Shown one piece after another: positions 1 through 10,086 of a stretch of 64,000 nt of DNA (positions within the stretch are counted from its first letter, which is position 1; every line of letters starts with the position of its first letter). The DNA is taken from assembly GCA_937872175.1 (NCBI GenBank), contig CALMPI010000023.1:52809-116808 (forward strand), read 5' to 3'. The notes below the pieces were generated by a model. The model did not search any database. It saw only the letters and a program-made list of their open reading frames with translations, and was not told where the DNA came from. Source of the DNA: an uncultured Flavobacteriales bacterium. Its GTDB lineage: Bacteria; Bacteroidota; Bacteroidia; Flavobacteriales_F; PHOS-HE28. Both the position numbers and the translations under genes were made by a program.

Positions 1-1048
1 CCTGGCCGGCTGCTCCACCGGCCGGGCGGCGTCCCCTCCCTGGGCCATCGGACTGCGCGGGCATGTCGGTTTCCTCTGGCCGCACCGGCCCAGCAGCTGG
101 ATCCTCGTGGAGGACCATTGTGCCGCGCCGGAGCTCTTCGTGGAGCGGCGGCTGCCGGGCGACCGGCCTTGGCAGCGCCACTATCGCGCACCCTCCTTCG
201 GTGTCGGGGTGCTTTACACGGGCCTGGCCAATCCGGACCGCATCGGGGCCGCGGTGCGGCTGCTACCGTACCTGCATCTGCCGTTCACCCGCGGTACACG
301 AGGCGACCTCGGCATGCGGCTGGGTTGGGGCGTGGGCCTGGTGACACGGCCGTACGACCGGCGGGAGAACAGCAAGCAGATCGCCATCGGTTCGCGGATC
401 AACACCGCCATCCAGCTCATGCTCGCGTATCGTCACCGCTTCGGCCGCACCGAGCTGTCCGCAGGCTTCGGCATCGACCACTGGAGCAACGGGTCGTTCG
501 CGCTGCCCAACCTGGGGCTCAACCTGTTGAGCGCGAGCCTGGGCGTGGCGCAGGCCCTGGGACCGGTCGCACCTTACGTGCACACCCCGGACACCGTGCC
601 GCTGGAGCGACCGCGACGGGAGCACAGCGTGGTGGGCGCGCTGTTCTGGAGTGAAACGGGCCGGCCGGAAAGCGGACAGTACAGCGTGTACAGCCTGATC
701 GGGCAGGTGCAATGGCGGCTCACGCGGAAGTCAGCCGTGGCCGTTGGTGTCGACGCGTTCAACAAAGGCGCTCTGCGCACCGATCATCCTGAATTGGCGG
801 ACGACGGACGTGCCGCGCTCACCCAGGCGGGTCTGCATGCGGGCTATGCGCTGCTGTTCGGCCGTGGCGAGCTGTTCATGCAAATGGGGGCGTATGTGTA
901 CACCCCCGTCCCGGACCAGGCTGCGGTGTTCCACCGGCTGGGTTGTCGCTACCGGATCGCCCGCCATTTGTTGGCGCACATGGCGCTCAAGAGCCACTAT
1001 GCGGTGGCCGATCACTGGGAGTTCGGATTCGGATACCGTTGGTCATGA
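1..1048 (+). CDS. Acyloxyacyl hydrolase / PagL-like outer membrane protein, 5'-truncated by the window edge
   Basis: The reading frame is open from base 2, so the start lies before the window. The first visible residues (LAGCSTG) look like a lipobox and lipoprotein signal-peptide end. After this come GLRGHVGF and alternating hydrophobic/polar stretches expected of an outer-membrane beta-barrel. GFGIDHWSNGSF carries the His-x-Ser-Asn-Gly signature of the PagL/acyloxyacyl hydrolase family, which removes 3-O-linked acyl chains from lipid A; Bacteroidota have a longer version of about 350-400 residues, which fits. The protein ends in an aromatic-rich strand (FGFGYRWS) typical of barrel proteins. 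The stop overlaps the start of the next gene as ATGA, so the two are probably translated together. Function is a family-level inference; the catalytic Glu was not located with certainty. Confidence 0.75.
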   Translation, partial: LAGCSTGRAASPPWAIGLRGHVGFLWPHRPSSWILVEDHCAAPELFVERRLPGDRPWQRHYRAPSFGVGVLYTGLANPDRIGAAVRLLPYLHLPFTRGTRGDLGMRLGWGVGLVTRPYDRRENSKQIAIGSRINTAIQLMLAYRHRFGRTELSAGFGIDHWSNGSFALPNLGLNLLSASLGVAQALGPVAPYVHTPDTVPLERPRREHSVVGALFWSETGRPESGQYSVYSLIGQVQWRLTRKSAVAVGVDAFNKGALRTDHPELADDGRAALTQAGLHAGYALLFGRGELFMQMGAYVYTPVPDQAAVFHRLGCRYRIARHLLAHMALKSHYAVADHWEFGFGYRWS

Positions 1049-1773
1049 AACGCATGCTCCTCCCGCTGATGGTGCTTCTGGCCGCGTGCGAGGCGGAGCA
1101 ATGGGACGATTGCATCACCAGTTCCGGTCCCGAGCGCGTGGAGGAACGCGCGGTCGGTGCCTTCCAACGGGTGGTGCTGGAGGACCGGGTGGACCTGGTA
1201 CTGGAGGATCGCGCGGCGGGCACGGTGGCCGTGGCGGCGGGAGGGAACCTGATGGATCAGATCGTGACCGAGGCGGAGGGAGGTATGTTGACCGTGAGGA
1301 ACGAGAACCGGTGCAACTGGGTGCGCAGCTTCAAGCCGCGGATCACCGTGCATGTGCCGTTGCAGGCGGTGGTGGAATTGGAGCTGCGCGGGACCGGTGA
1401 CGTGCATGCCGCGGACACCGTGCGGCACCAGGTGTTCCGCATCGAGCAACGCAATGCCCAGGGCACAGTGGAACTACCGCTCGCGGTGGATACGTGCTAC
1501 GTGGGCCTGCACACGGGCGCGGGCGATGTGCGGTTGGCGGGCCGCTGCGGCGTGGCCTATCTGTACAGCGGCTTCATGGGCCCCATCGATGCGGGCGAGT
1601 TGGCGGCGCAGGAGGTGAACGTGAACAACAGCGGCGTGGCCGACATCATCTGCCGTGCGCAGCAGCGCCTGAACGCGCAGCTCTTCGATGTGGGGGACGT
1701 ACGCTACTACGGGGATCCCGTGGTGCAGGCCACGGTGAGCGGCAGCGGACAGGTGGTACGGCTGGGGCCGTAG
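1045..1773 (+). CDS. DUF2807 (head GIN domain) lipoprotein
   Basis: 242 residues. The N-terminus (MKRMLLPLMVLLAACEAE) is a lipoprotein signal with lipobox LAAC, so the mature protein is lipid-anchored. The body shows the repetitive beta-strand pattern of DUF2807, the putative auto-transporter adhesin / head GIN domain of Bacteroidota: ERAVGAFQRVVLEDRVDLVLE, then VELELRGTGDVHA and GSGQVVRL near the end. The ATG lies inside the stop region of the preceding acyloxyacyl hydrolase (ATGA overlap), which fixes the start and suggests one operon. Molecular function of the family is not established. The gene ends five bases before a displaced copy of the acs 3' end. Confidence 0.8.
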   Translation: MKRMLLPLMVLLAACEAEQWDDCITSSGPERVEERAVGAFQRVVLEDRVDLVLEDRAAGTVAVAAGGNLMDQIVTEAEGGMLTVRNENRCNWVRSFKPRITVHVPLQAVVELELRGTGDVHAADTVRHQVFRIEQRNAQGTVELPLAVDTCYVGLHTGAGDVRLAGRCGVAYLYSGFMGPIDAGELAAQEVNVNNSGVADIICRAQQRLNAQLFDVGDVRYYGDPVVQATVSGSGQVVRLGP

Positions 1774-1777
1774 CGGC

Positions 1778-1931
1778 TCACACCCTTCCCCCCTTGATCT
1801 CCTCCACCACCGCCGGATCCAATAGGGTGGAGGTGTCCCCCAGGCTCCCCAACTCATTCTCCGCCACTTTCCGCAGGATGCGCCGCATGATCTTGCCGCT
1901 GCGTGTCTTCGGCAGGCCGCTCACGAACTGG
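1778..1931 (-). pseudogene. Displaced copy of the acs 3' end (last 50 codons plus stop)
   Basis: This stretch matches the end of acs at 3832-3985 base for base except for eight substitutions, every one synonymous. Read on the minus strand it encodes residues Gln588 to the C-terminal GGRV plus a stop, including the catalytic-lysine motif SGKIMRR. It has no 5' part, so it is a fragment. Because the differences are all silent, the two ends diverged while both were selected as protein, and were then brought together. The simplest reading is that a mobile segment (1932-3831) inserted here and gave acs a new, foreign 3' end, leaving the old end behind, as prophage e14 does at icd in E. coli. Confidence 0.92.
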
Positions 1932-1968
1932 CCATGCCAACTATCTTGTGCAACCACCGATCGCCAAT

Positions 1969-2784
1969 ATGCCCGTCAACAACACGATCCAGGTCTTCGA
2001 TGCGACGCAAGTACGCACCGCATGGGATGCCGACCAGGAGAAGTGGTTCTTCTCCATCATCGACGTGATCGCCGCGCTGACAGGAAGCCCACGGCCGCGC
2101 AAGTACTGGAACGCCCTGAAGACCAAGCTGAAGGAGGAGGGAAGTGAACTGTCCCATAACATGGGACAGTTGAAAATGCCCGCTGAGGACGGCAAGATGC
2201 GCGTGACCGATGTTGCCGACACCGAGCAACTCTTCCGCCTCATCCAGTCCATCCCTTCGCCCAAGGCCGAGCCCTTCAAGCAGTGGTTGGCGCAGGTGGG
2301 CAGGGAGCGCTTGGACGAGATGCAGGATCCCGAACTCACCATCGACCGGGCGCTGGAGCAGTACCTGCGTTTGGGCTACTCGAAGAACTGGATCAACCAG
2401 CGGCTCAAGAGCATCGAGGTCCGCAAGGAACTGACGGATGAATGGAAGCGCCGGGGCCTGAAGGAAGGCGTGCAGTTCGCAACCCTCACGGACATCATCA
2501 CCAAGGCATGGTCGGGGAATAGCACCAAGGAGTACAAGGTGCTGAAGGGCTTGAAGAAGGAGAACCTCCGCGACAACATGACCAACACGGAGCTGATCCT
2601 GAACATGCTTGCCGAGGCATCCACCAAGGACATCTCACAAGCCACGGACCCCGAGACCTTCGAGGACAGCAAGGAAGTGGCGCGGCAGGGTGGGAATGTG
2701 GCCAAAGTGGCGCGGCTGGAGTTGGAGGCCCGCACAGGAAAGAAGGTAGTTAGCCGGCTGAATGCGAGGAAGGCGCTGAAGTAG
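1969..2784 (+). CDS. BRO-N domain protein (prophage antirepressor-like)
   Basis: 271 residues from the ATG at 1969; an in-frame start at 1903 would lie inside the acs fragment and is unlikely. The first ~110 residues form a BRO-N/ANT-type DNA-binding domain ([70 protein letters not shown]). The rest is the conserved C-terminal region of chromosomal Bacteroidota BRO proteins ([58 protein letters not shown]). BRO proteins are common in phages and integrated elements and are thought to regulate transcription; the target here is unknown. It lies between two copies of the acs 3' end with a PIN-toxin remnant just downstream, so it is probably mobile-element cargo. Confidence 0.88.
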   Translation: MPVNNTIQVFDATQVRTAWDADQEKWFFSIIDVIAALTGSPRPRKYWNALKTKLKEEGSELSHNMGQLKMPAEDGKMRVTDVADTEQLFRLIQSIPSPKAEPFKQWLAQVGRERLDEMQDPELTIDRALEQYLRLGYSKNWINQRLKSIEVRKELTDEWKRRGLKEGVQFATLTDIITKAWSGNSTKEYKVLKGLKKENLRDNMTNTELILNMLAEASTKDISQATDPETFEDSKEVARQGGNVAKVARLELEARTGKKVVSRLNARKALK

Positions 2785-2805
2785 GGTAAGGAATAGGTCT
2801 ACGGG

Positions 2806-2904
2806 ACCACTATTCGCCCTGCCGCCCACTGGCACATCCCCCTCATCACGCAGGACAAGCACTTCAGGAAGCTGAAGGGGGAGGTGGAGTTGAGGGAGGT
2901 GTGA
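2806..2904 (+). pseudogene. PIN-domain (VapC-like) toxin C-terminal remnant
   Basis: In the frame ending with TGA at 2902-2904 the sequence reads AAHWHIPLITQDKHFRKLKG followed by EVELREV. HIPLITQDKHF is the characteristic last strand of PIN-domain ribonucleases; compare the intact toxin at 18412-18798, which ends QLITVDAQFKAYHIPLIGL. No start codon or upstream PIN core (first acidic residues) is present, so only a tail survives. It immediately follows the BRO gene and lies inside the segment bounded by the acs duplications. Inference: the element once carried a VapBC-type module, like the one now found at the icmF 3' end. Confidence 0.7.
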
Positions 2905-2952
2905 GGGCAGGAAGGCGGAAGACTCGTGAAGGCCAACGACCGGATCGACCCA

Positions 2953-3744
2953 TCAGTCGACGCTATTCATCCAAGCCTGTAGATCTATCAGGAACTTCTC
3001 GCGTTGTGCGAAGTCCGGGTACGTTACGCAATCAAATGCACCATCCAACAGGTTCTCCTGGGTCCCCAAAACGCGAATAGGCCGGGAGTGCAGTATCGCG
3101 ATCAACCTGTCTTTTTCAAAGGCCAATCCAATACGAAAACTCGGTGAAGGGTCCTCGAACGAATTCTCATAGTTTGAGAAGAGCCGATATCCCAAAAAGT
3201 CGGAATCATCTTGCAAAGCGAACCGGTCGATGAACGGCTGCCAACTCTTAAGCATTCGAGCTCCATTAGAATGTTGAATGTGCTTCTCCAGCTCAGGCTC
3301 AATGATCGACTCCGGATCAATATTGTCCTTGTGTGTGTAGCCATATAGAAAGACCCAGGCCTTCTTGCCGCCGTGCGATGTTGAGGCGCTCATGGTTCTG
3401 ACAATTTCACCGATGACTTCTCCATCGACAAGGATCTTGCGGCCAGCATTGATACTGTCCATCCCGAACTCGCTTGTGTCGATGTCGGCATAGATACCTA
3501 CACGATACCAATCGTTCTCAAGAGTCAAATTATCTACCAGCGCCTGATCGAATAAAGTGAAAATGTGTTTACCTTTCACAGTATCCCGCACGTTGGCAGG
3601 ACCATCTATTCGTTCACCCACAACAGGAGACGCCAACGCGCTGGAGGACTGAACGGTTACGATCGCCTCTGATCGAGGTGCATCATGGCAGGCCGTTAGT
3701 ATCGATAGCGTGATAAGGAATAGGAAGGTCGTTATCGTGTTCAA
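2953..3744 (-). CDS. Hypothetical lipoprotein with SH3-like region
   Basis: 263 residues. The N-terminus MNTITTFLFLITLSILTAC is a clear lipoprotein signal (lipobox LTAC). Around residues 47-65 GPANVRDTVKGKHIFTLFD resembles a bacterial SH3-like segment, followed by NDWYRVGIYAD. The remainder (YGYTHKDNIDPESIIEPELEK, WQPFIDRFAL, FRIGLAFEKDRLIAILHSRPI) matches no family I recognise. Base composition is visibly more AT-rich than neighbouring genes, consistent with recent acquisition. It lies within the segment flanked by the two acs 3' ends and points towards the BRO gene. Probably an envelope protein of unknown role. Confidence 0.7.
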   Translation of the reverse strand: MNTITTFLFLITLSILTACHDAPRSEAIVTVQSSSALASPVVGERIDGPANVRDTVKGKHIFTLFDQALVDNLTLENDWYRVGIYADIDTSEFGMDSINAGRKILVDGEVIGEIVRTMSASTSHGGKKAWVFLYGYTHKDNIDPESIIEPELEKHIQHSNGARMLKSWQPFIDRFALQDDSDFLGYRLFSNYENSFEDPSPSFRIGLAFEKDRLIAILHSRPIRVLGTQENLLDGAFDCVTYPDFAQREKFLIDLQAWMNSVD

Positions 3745-3813
3745 GTTGGAGCGGCTTATCGACCGAAGGTATTGATCGACGCGTATGCGGACAAAGGCTG
3801 TATGGGGCTCGCA

Positions 3814-3831
3814 TGACAGGCAAGATGCCTG

Positions 3832-3834
<3 letters not shown>
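3814..3834. repeat. Perfect 9-bp inverted repeat at the acs stop codon
   Basis: TGACAGGCA (3814-3822), a 3-nt loop AGA, then TGCCTGTCA (3826-3834). The last three bases are the complement of the acs stop codon, so the hairpin begins exactly where the coding sequence ends. It has no U-tract on the acs side, so it is not a classical terminator, though it could act as a processing site. A related shorter palindrome (CAGGCA, TCC, TGCCTG) lies inside the helicase gene at 48201-48215, suggesting a dispersed repeat family. Confidence 0.75.
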
Positions 3835-5745
<1,911 letters not shown>

Positions 5746-5881
5746 GCAGGAAAAGTAGCATGCGGTCGGGGAATGAGGGACCGGCGTGCAGAACGCAGGA
5801 GGCCATCGTGGAGCAGCCCTTGCGATCGTGTTGGACGGGACCGGAACAAAGGCGCTGTGACAGGCCGGTCGGGAGCGGCTG

Positions 5882-7729
5882 CTAGTCCCGCACCCAGGTC
5901 ACGGTGGGTGAGCGTTCCCCGGAGGGCAGCTGGACGACCGCACCGTAGACCCCACGGGCCAGGTGTGAGATATCCAACGATGAGCGTGGGCCTTCAGGAC
6001 GCGTGCGCCAGACCTCACGGCCGGTCGCATCCATCATCACGAGGATCGAGCCCGGTTCGATCGGGGCCCAGAGCAGGTCCACGCGTCCTGACCCCGGGTT
6101 CGGCATCAGCACCGGAGCGCTGTGGCTGTGCTGGAAATGCACGACCCGCACAGGTGAATACGCGTGATGACCGTCCAGGTCCACCTGGCGCAATCGGTAG
6201 TAATTGAGCCCTGCGTGCGGCTTGGGGTCGAAGTGGGTGTAGTACCGGGGGGCCGTGCTGTTCCCGGCGCCAGGCACCGTGCCGATGTGCTCGAACTGCG
6301 CGCCATCGAAGGAACGCTCGACCTCGAACCGGTCGTTGTCGACCTCCGTCGCAGTGGACCAGTCCACGTTCACGCCACCGGGTACGGCATAGGCCTGCAG
6401 GCTGAGCAGATCGATCGGAAGCACGGTGCAGTCGAGGGAGGCACCGTTCTGCAGGTTCCAGTCCATGGTGAAACCGATGCTGCTCTGGCTCCAGTTGCTG
6501 ATGTACATCAGGTAGACCTGTCCAACGGTCACCTGTATGCCGGGAACCCACCCGCAGTACTGTGGCGGCAAGAGCGGACAGGCGTTCATGGTGGCGGGGA
6601 GGCCATAGGTGACCGCGGTGCTGGCGAACTGGGGCGGCGAATAGGTGGCGTGGCCCATGCCGGTGGCATAGCTACCGGTGCTGTTGAACGTCGCGGGACC
6701 GCTGGAGGCGGCGCAGCGGATCGGCGGACCGGGTGGCGGGCAGATGCTGGACGGCGTGGATCCGGGCGGGTAGGGCCCCCAGATCGCCCAGTCGTAGTCA
6801 TCCGGGCCAAGGGGTGCGATGGTGAGCCCCAGATCACCGGAGGAGCTTGGAGAGAACACGTACCAGGTGCCTTGGTACTCGACGATGTCCAGGCATCCGG
6901 AGTTCGCGGCGGTGATGTCGACGATGTTCCCGGTGTTGTTCGTGTTGTTGCTGAAGGCGACGTTGCTGCAGATGGTGACCGCGCCGAGGCAGTCCTCGGG
7001 CGCCGGAGGGGGCGGGATGCAGGTGACCGCGCCGGCATAGACGATGCCTGCGGCCGGCGGTGACCCGGAGTTGAAGATCGTGCCACCGCCCAGCGAGACG
7101 ATGTAGGAGTTGTCCGTCTGCCACGCGCCTGAGGCGTTGTAGGCGATGATGACCGCATCGCCGATGTTGACCCCGAGCTGCACCGTCACCGAAGGCACAC
7201 CGGCAGGTACCGTGTAATTCGTGGCCACGCCGTTGATGGTGATGGTGACGAACGAGGTGCCCCAGCCATCGCTGAAGCTGTCGAACAGGGTGAGCGTGTA
7301 GACGCAATCACCCGCCGGGGGGGCTGCGCAGGCGATGACCAGGGGTGCGCAGACCGCATTGGTCGCGCAGATGTACTGGTCCACCAGCACGCGCAGCTGA
7401 CCGGTGAAGTTCGCCGTCCAGGTCACGGAGGATTGCAGCCCGGTACCGCACGCATCGTCGTTGTACCCGAGCGATCCGCCGCCGGTGTTGTTGTACAGCG
7501 TGATCTGCGTATCGAAGGTGGCGGCGCAGGTACTGAAGGTGTAGGTGTTGCCGCTCACCACGTTCACCAAGGCGTACTGCCCGCCTTGAACGCAGGGAAC
7601 GGTGGTGCTGCCGGGACAGGGAGGCGTGACGGCGACGCCCGACAGCGCATTGTCGTTGGGGCACTGGGCCACCGCGCAGGTCGAAAGGCCTGCGGCCAGA
7701 ACGATGATCGGTGATCGGCAGGTGCGCAT
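5882..7729 (-). CDS. Large secreted protein with T9SS type A sorting domain
   Basis: 615 residues. I place the start at the ATG at 7729 (MRTCRSPIIVLAAGLSTCAVAQC), which gives a good signal peptide; a TTG nine bases upstream is also possible. The N-terminal half holds beta-sandwich modules of the pre-peptidase-C/CUB-like kind seen in Bacteroidota surface proteins (YTFSTCAATFDTQITLYN, LTLFDSFSDGWG). The middle (CLGAVTICSN, GTWYVFSPSSSGDLGLTI) resembles the gliding-motility/SprB-like beta repeat style. The C-terminus (LPIDLLSLQAYAVPGGVNV, YYRLRQVDLDG, MPNPGSGRVDLLW, ARGVYGAVVQ) is a T9SS type A sorting signal. It is therefore probably exported by T9SS and attached to the cell surface; substrate unknown. 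Confidence 0.82.
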   Translation of the reverse strand: MRTCRSPIIVLAAGLSTCAVAQCPNDNALSGVAVTPPCPGSTTVPCVQGGQYALVNVVSGNTYTFSTCAATFDTQITLYNNTGGGSLGYNDDACGTGLQSSVTWTANFTGQLRVLVDQYICATNAVCAPLVIACAAPPAGDCVYTLTLFDSFSDGWGTSFVTITINGVATNYTVPAGVPSVTVQLGVNIGDAVIIAYNASGAWQTDNSYIVSLGGGTIFNSGSPPAAGIVYAGAVTCIPPPPAPEDCLGAVTICSNVAFSNNTNNTGNIVDITAANSGCLDIVEYQGTWYVFSPSSSGDLGLTIAPLGPDDYDWAIWGPYPPGSTPSSICPPPGPPIRCAASSGPATFNSTGSYATGMGHATYSPPQFASTAVTYGLPATMNACPLLPPQYCGWVPGIQVTVGQVYLMYISNWSQSSIGFTMDWNLQNGASLDCTVLPIDLLSLQAYAVPGGVNVDWSTATEVDNDRFEVERSFDGAQFEHIGTVPGAGNSTAPRYYTHFDPKPHAGLNYYRLRQVDLDGHHAYSPVRVVHFQHSHSAPVLMPNPGSGRVDLLWAPIEPGSILVMMDATGREVWRTRPEGPRSSLDISHLARGVYGAVVQLPSGERSPTVTWVRD

Positions 7730-7829
7730 CGGAGCCAAGGCAAGGTAGGCACTTCCGCTGGTGGCCGGAGCCCGGTCGTTCGGGGACAGGGCTCCGGACG
7801 CCGGGCTCCTCCGATCGCGCCGGGGCCGA

Positions 7830-9416
7830 TCAGGTCCTGTCGCCCGTCCTGGTGCCGCGCTTCGCCTTCGCAGGGATGCCGTTCGCGGAGTCGTTCTTCA
7901 GCAGCTTCACCTCGTAGAGATCGGTGCGGCGGTCGCGCATGATGCGCACACTGCCGTGCGCGTTGAGCTCCTTCAGCAGGTCGCGGTCCACGTCCACGAT
8001 CAGCGTCATCTCCGTGTTGGGTGTGGCCTCGCTCTTGATGCCGTTGGTGGGGAAGGCGAAGTCGCTCGGGGTGAACACGGCGCTCTGGGCGAACTGGATG
8101 TCCATGTTCTCCACCTTGGGGAGGTTGCCCACGCTGCCGGCGATGGCCACGTAGCACTCGTTCTCGATGGCGCGGGCCTGTGCGCAGCGTCGCACACGCA
8201 TGTAGCCGTTCTGTGTATCGGTGAGGAAGGGCACGAAGAGGATCTGCATGCCCTGCAGGGCCAGCAGGCGCGAGAGCTCGGGGAACTCCACATCGTAGCA
8301 GATGAGGATGCCCACCTTGCCGCAGTCGGTGTCGAACACGCGCACCTCATCGCCACCCACCATGCCCCAGTACTGCACTTCGTTGGGGGTGATGTGCACC
8401 TTTTCGAATTTCTCCCAGGTGCCATCGCGGCGGCACAGGTAGCCCACGTTCTTCAGGTGCTCGCCATCCTGCCAGGGCATGGACCCGGTGATGATGTTCA
8501 CGTTGTACCGGATGGCGAAGTCGATGAACTTGTCCCGCAGGGGTTCGGTGTACCGCGCCAGTCCGCGCATGGCAGCGGCCTGGTCCAGGTCGTTGTACTC
8601 CGCCAGGAGGGGGGCATTGAACAGTTCCGGGAACAGGCAGAAATCAGCCTGATAGCTGCTTATCGCATCCACGAAGAACTCCACCTGGTCGCAAAGGGCA
8701 TCGAAGTTCGACATGGTCCGCATCTGCCATTGGACCAGCCCCAGTCGCACCACATCATTGGCGCGCCCCGCGATCTTCGGGCGCTGGTCGTGATAGATGT
8801 TGTTCCATTCCAGCAGAGTGGCGTACTCGCGTGAGCTGCTATCGCCTTCGAGATAGCCCTTCATCACCTTCAGCACGTGGAAGTCGTTGCTCAGTTGGAA
8901 CGACAGGGTGGGGTCGTACAGTTCCTTGAGCTTCACCTTCTCGATGTACGCACGCGGGCTCAGCTGATCCGCATACCTCGCATAGTTGGGGATGCGCCCT
9001 CCGGCGATGATCGACCTCAGATTGAGGCGTTCACATAGTTCCTTACGCGCCTCGTAAAGCCGCCGTGCCAGCCGCATGCCGCGGTACTCGGGATGTACGA
9101 ACACATCAATGCCGTACAGCACATCGCCTTCCGGGTCGTGGGTGCTGAAGGTGTAGTTGCCCGTGATCTGCCGATAGGTGTGCCGGTCACCGTAGAGGTC
9201 ATAGTCGACGATGATGGAGAGGGCCGAGGCCACCACCTTGCCGTTCACCGTGACGCAGAACTGGCCGTCGGGGAAGCGGGCGATGAGGCTGCGGATATGG
9301 TCCTCCCGCCAGATGGCACCGGCCATGTCCGGATAGGCCTGCACCATGGCCTCGCGCAGGTGCTGGAAATCCTCGAGCTTCAGGTGGCGCAGGCGGATGC
9401 GAATGTCCTTGGGCAT
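7830..9416 (-). CDS. GNAT acetyltransferase-nitrilase fusion (carbon-nitrogen hydrolase family)
   Basis: 528 residues from the ATG at 9416 (MPKDIRIRLRHLK); a start 54 bases upstream would overlap the divergent gene. Residues 1-200 are a GNAT domain (FVHPEYRGMRLARRLYEARKEL). Residues ~225-500 are a nitrilase-superfamily amidase with the Glu-Lys-Cys triad visible as E264 (LFPELF), K339 (KFEKVHI) and C373 (LICYDVEFPE). This fused architecture is a known Bacteroidota/Proteobacteria family; its substrate is not established. A -7 box TACCTTTG lies four bases upstream of the ATG and shares bases with the promoter of the divergent gene. The catalytic set is complete, so activity is likely. Confidence 0.93.
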   Translation of the reverse strand: MPKDIRIRLRHLKLEDFQHLREAMVQAYPDMAGAIWREDHIRSLIARFPDGQFCVTVNGKVVASALSIIVDYDLYGDRHTYRQITGNYTFSTHDPEGDVLYGIDVFVHPEYRGMRLARRLYEARKELCERLNLRSIIAGGRIPNYARYADQLSPRAYIEKVKLKELYDPTLSFQLSNDFHVLKVMKGYLEGDSSSREYATLLEWNNIYHDQRPKIAGRANDVVRLGLVQWQMRTMSNFDALCDQVEFFVDAISSYQADFCLFPELFNAPLLAEYNDLDQAAAMRGLARYTEPLRDKFIDFAIRYNVNIITGSMPWQDGEHLKNVGYLCRRDGTWEKFEKVHITPNEVQYWGMVGGDEVRVFDTDCGKVGILICYDVEFPELSRLLALQGMQILFVPFLTDTQNGYMRVRRCAQARAIENECYVAIAGSVGNLPKVENMDIQFAQSAVFTPSDFAFPTNGIKSEATPNTEMTLIVDVDRDLLKELNAHGSVRIMRDRRTDLYEVKLLKNDSANGIPAKAKRGTRTGDRT

Positions 9417-9420
9417 GCCC

Positions 9421-9434
9421 CAAAGGTACCTTCG
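9421..9434. promoter_or_regulatory. Overlapping divergent -7 promoter boxes
   Basis: CAAAGGTACCTTCG. Read on the plus strand, TACCTTCG (9427-9434) fits TAnnTTyG; read on the minus strand, TACCTTTG (9428-9421) fits the Bacteroidota sigma-factor -7 consensus TAnnTTTG exactly. The two boxes share the central TA. Each is followed by exactly four bases and then an ATG (9439 on plus, 9416 on minus). Transcripts starting about five bases after the box would begin at or next to the ATG. Consensus is established for the phylum; use here is inferred. Confidence 0.7.
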
Positions 9435-9438
9435 CACC

Positions 9439-10086
9439 ATGGGTAGGAAGGTCATCCTCACCGGCGCCACAGGCTACGTGGGCGAAGGCGTCCTGCTGGA
9501 ATGCCTGGCGCATCCCGAAGTGGACCAGGTGCTCGTGGTGGGACGCCGGAGCTGCGGCCGCAGCCATGCGAAGTTGACCGAGCTGCTGGTGCCCGACTTC
9601 CTGGAGCTGGATGCGGTAAAGGACCGGTTCACCGGCTACGATGGGTGTTTCTTCTGCGCGGGCATCAGCTCGGTGGGCATGGGCGAGGCGGACTACACAC
9701 GCGCCACCTACGACACCACACTGGCATTCGCACGGGCCGTGCATGAAGGATCATCGCTCGCCACGTTCATCTATGTGTCGGGTGCTGGAACGAACCTCCA
9801 CGGTCGGCAGATGTGGGCACGGGTGAAAGGCCGGACCGAGCAGGAGCTCTCCACCCTGGGCTTCCGGCAGCAGTTCAACTTCCGACCGGGCCTGATGACA
9901 CTTACGCCCGGCATGCGCAACCCGAAGTGGTGGATGCGCGTCCTGGTGCCCGCGTTCGCCGTGCTGATGCCCTGGGTCACCTGCAGCATGAAGCAGGTGG
10001 GCCTGGCCATGATCCACGCCGTACAACGGGGCTACCCGAAGAACGTGCTGGAAGTGAAGGACATCAAGGCGCTGGCGAAGGCCTAG
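9439..10086 (+). CDS. NAD(P)-binding short-chain/epimerase-like protein
   Basis: 215 residues starting MGRKVILTGATGYVGEGVLLE, which contains the Rossmann nucleotide-binding motif GATGYVGEG (TGxxGxxG type). The pattern YVSGAGTN and WARVKGRTEQEL fits an atypical SDR of the NAD(P)H-binding (NmrA/HTATIP2-like) group, in which the catalytic Tyr-x-x-x-Lys is degenerate. A C-terminal hydrophobic stretch (VLVPAFAVLMPWVT) could associate with the membrane. The start is supported by the -7 box four bases upstream, shared with the divergent GNAT-nitrilase gene. Its 3' end overlaps the convergent T9SS gene by 23 bases. Substrate unknown. Confidence 0.88.
   Translation: MGRKVILTGATGYVGEGVLLECLAHPEVDQVLVVGRRSCGRSHAKLTELLVPDFLELDAVKDRFTGYDGCFFCAGISSVGMGEADYTRATYDTTLAFARAVHEGSSLATFIYVSGAGTNLHGRQMWARVKGRTEQELSTLGFRQQFNFRPGLMTLTPGMRNPKWWMRVLVPAFAVLMPWVTCSMKQVGLAMIHAVQRGYPKNVLEVKDIKALAKA

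Noticed and set aside
2953..3744. Lipoprotein considered as an immunity or antitoxin partner of the BRO gene
   Set aside because: Signal peptide with lipobox directs it to the envelope; no link to toxin families seen.
7767..7809. GGAGCCCGG...CCGGGCTCC inverted repeat as a terminator
   Set aside because: 25-nt loop and no T-tract on either side; not enough to call.
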